Source: Symbiodinium natans
Lineage: Eukaryota; Sar; Dinophyceae; Suessiales; Symbiodiniaceae
Length of the DNA stretch: 64,000 bases
Assembly: GCA_905221605.1 (NCBI GenBank)
Contig: CAJNDS010002655.1
Location: forward strand, 250,001-314,000
Reading direction: 5' to 3'
This document shows positions 62,879 to 64,000 of this stretch, one piece after another (the stretch's first letter is position 1; every line of letters starts with the position of its first letter). A model generated the notes under the pieces. It did not search any database. It was not told the DNA's origin and saw only the letters and a list, made by a program, of their open reading frames with translations. A program made the translations under genes and the position numbers.

Positions 62879-63576
62879 CTCCAAAAAGACTGTAGTTTCT
62901 GCTGAAGTGCAGGGATGTGTTAGTTAAACATTCCATATCTCTTAAATCGCTGTGACAGCATAGCTCACAAGGTCAGCCACACGCTATGCAACCATCCAAT
63001 TGCATGCCGGCCACTCGTAAGGAGATCCAATGCGGATTTAAACTGACAAGGTACTTGCAAGGGGAAGCAGGCACGAAGCAATCGGAAGCTGCAAAGGAGG
63101 CTAGGAAAAGCTGCGGAAATCGGCTCAAGCCTTAGCACCTGAATGAAGATCTGCTGAATATTGCTGAACCGTAGTGCAGGTGGCATCAAAGCACTTGCTG
63201 GCAGCATATTGAAATCGACTAGGCCAAGCCAAGCCAGAAGCAAAGCCGACCCCAAGCCATCCAACGTAGATACGTCAAGCAGCTTCTCGCGCCAAGCAGC
63301 TCTCCTGAGTTCGGCCCTGCGCAGGAGCAGATTGCCATCGCCCGCGAGCGCATTTTCGGCCCGCAGGGGAACATGCCGTGAGCTTAGAGAGGTTTCGGGG
63401 CGTTGCGTCCCCACATCCTTCGCTAGAGCCGGCGCGTGGCCGCCAGAAACCTCGTGCGATTTCTCGCCGGCGGCGTTTCCTCGGCGATCGTGAAAAACTC
63501 CAAGCAGCAGCCAAACAATCGCAGCCCGGGTCTGACAGGTTCATAGGGGGTTCATTGGTTGTTGTAGTCTTAACCT

Positions 63577-63675
63577 TGGGGTGTTCCCCCTGATACTAAC
63601 AGTCCTTAATAGGGGTTATCATAGGGGGTACTATAATCACTACTCAGGCCTGTTGGTATAAGGGGGAACATCCCA
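63577..63675. mobile_element. MITE-like palindrome
   Basis: Arms GGGGTGTTCCCCCTGATACT...AACAG and CTGTT...GGTATAAGGGGGAACATCCC are inverted copies of about 25 bp with few mismatches, enclosing about 48 bp. Non-coding. Confidence 0.75.
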
Positions 63676-63831
63676 GTCTAAACCCCCTAAAAAAACCCTA
63701 AGCCCTTAACCCCCCAAGCCCGGCCAGTGCGCGAGGCCGGGCGACCGGCAGTTTCGGAAGCCCCTGGAGGGGCGGAGGCTCATGCGAGCGGCCCTTGGCA
63801 TCTGGGGTCAGACTGACAGCATAGTGACAGC

Positions 63832-63915
63832 ATAGGTTTAGGGTTTAGGGTTTGGGGGCAAAAAGGGTTTGGGGTTTGGGGTTTGGGGTTTAGGGTTTAG
63901 GGTTTAGGGTTTAGG
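63832..63915 (+). repeat. Telomere-like array
   Basis: TTTAGGG and TTTGGGG blocks with a GCAAAAAGGGTTT junction at 63858. Confidence 0.9.
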
Positions 63916-64000
63916 TCGACAGCATAGTGACAGCATAGTGAGCACCGGGCGATGCAGGCCAATGCAGGTGCTTTTGCAAGCTTTGAGGGCCAGGGTTGAC

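Noticed and set aside
36089-64000. A true chromosome end
   Set aside because: Arrays are short, alternate in orientation and are separated by unique sequence; a telomere would be one long run in a single orientation.

Overview
The window looks like nuclear DNA of a dinoflagellate, most likely a Symbiodiniaceae-type alga. Three things point there. First, a very large single-ORF Ty1/Copia polyprotein carries a cytosine-methyltransferase-like domain; retrotransposon-borne methyltransferases have been reported in Symbiodinium, as I recall. Second, about sixty short interstitial arrays of the Arabidopsis-type telomere heptamer TTTAGGG, the repeat known for dinoflagellate telomeres, are scattered on both strands. 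Third, the LTR holds a stretch matching the 3' half of the dinoflagellate spliced leader. No cellular protein-coding gene can be supported; almost all small open frames outside the retroelement lie in low-complexity or repeat-rich DNA.

Layout. 1-1884: unique left edge with a graded heptamer minisatellite. 1885-18106 (copy A) and 18207-34437 (copy B) are the same ~16.2 kb segment written twice, separated by exactly 100 N. This is best read as two overlapping contigs that were scaffolded instead of merged. Each copy holds ~8 kb of telomere-repeat-rich flank followed by the retroelement. Copy A breaks off at the gap inside reverse transcriptase. Copy B is complete: 5' LTR 26162-26389, polyprotein 26453-35675 with one frameshift, polypurine tract, 3' LTR 35861-36088. 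36089-64000: gene-free DNA with telomere-like arrays, microsatellites, several small palindromic (MITE-like) elements and an AT-rich dispersed repeat.

The retroelement is the main object. Its domain order is Gag capsid, CCCH finger, CCHC knuckle, two tandem aspartic-protease units, C5-methyltransferase-like domain, integrase (D,D-35-E), 2OG-Fe(II)-oxygenase-like domain, coiled-coil-rich linker, Copia reverse transcriptase, RNase H, and a C-terminal hydrophobic/Cys module. A possible writer of DNA methylation and a possible oxidative modifier would thus travel in one mobile polyprotein. The 228-bp LTRs are identical by eye, so the insertion is recent. The primer-binding site matches the anticodon arm of initiator tRNA-Met, as in Drosophila copia (half-tRNA priming). 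The insertion lies inside a TTTAGGG array.

Comparing three related palindromic elements suggests that telomere-like arrays were inserted or expanded at CCTA tetramers inside them.
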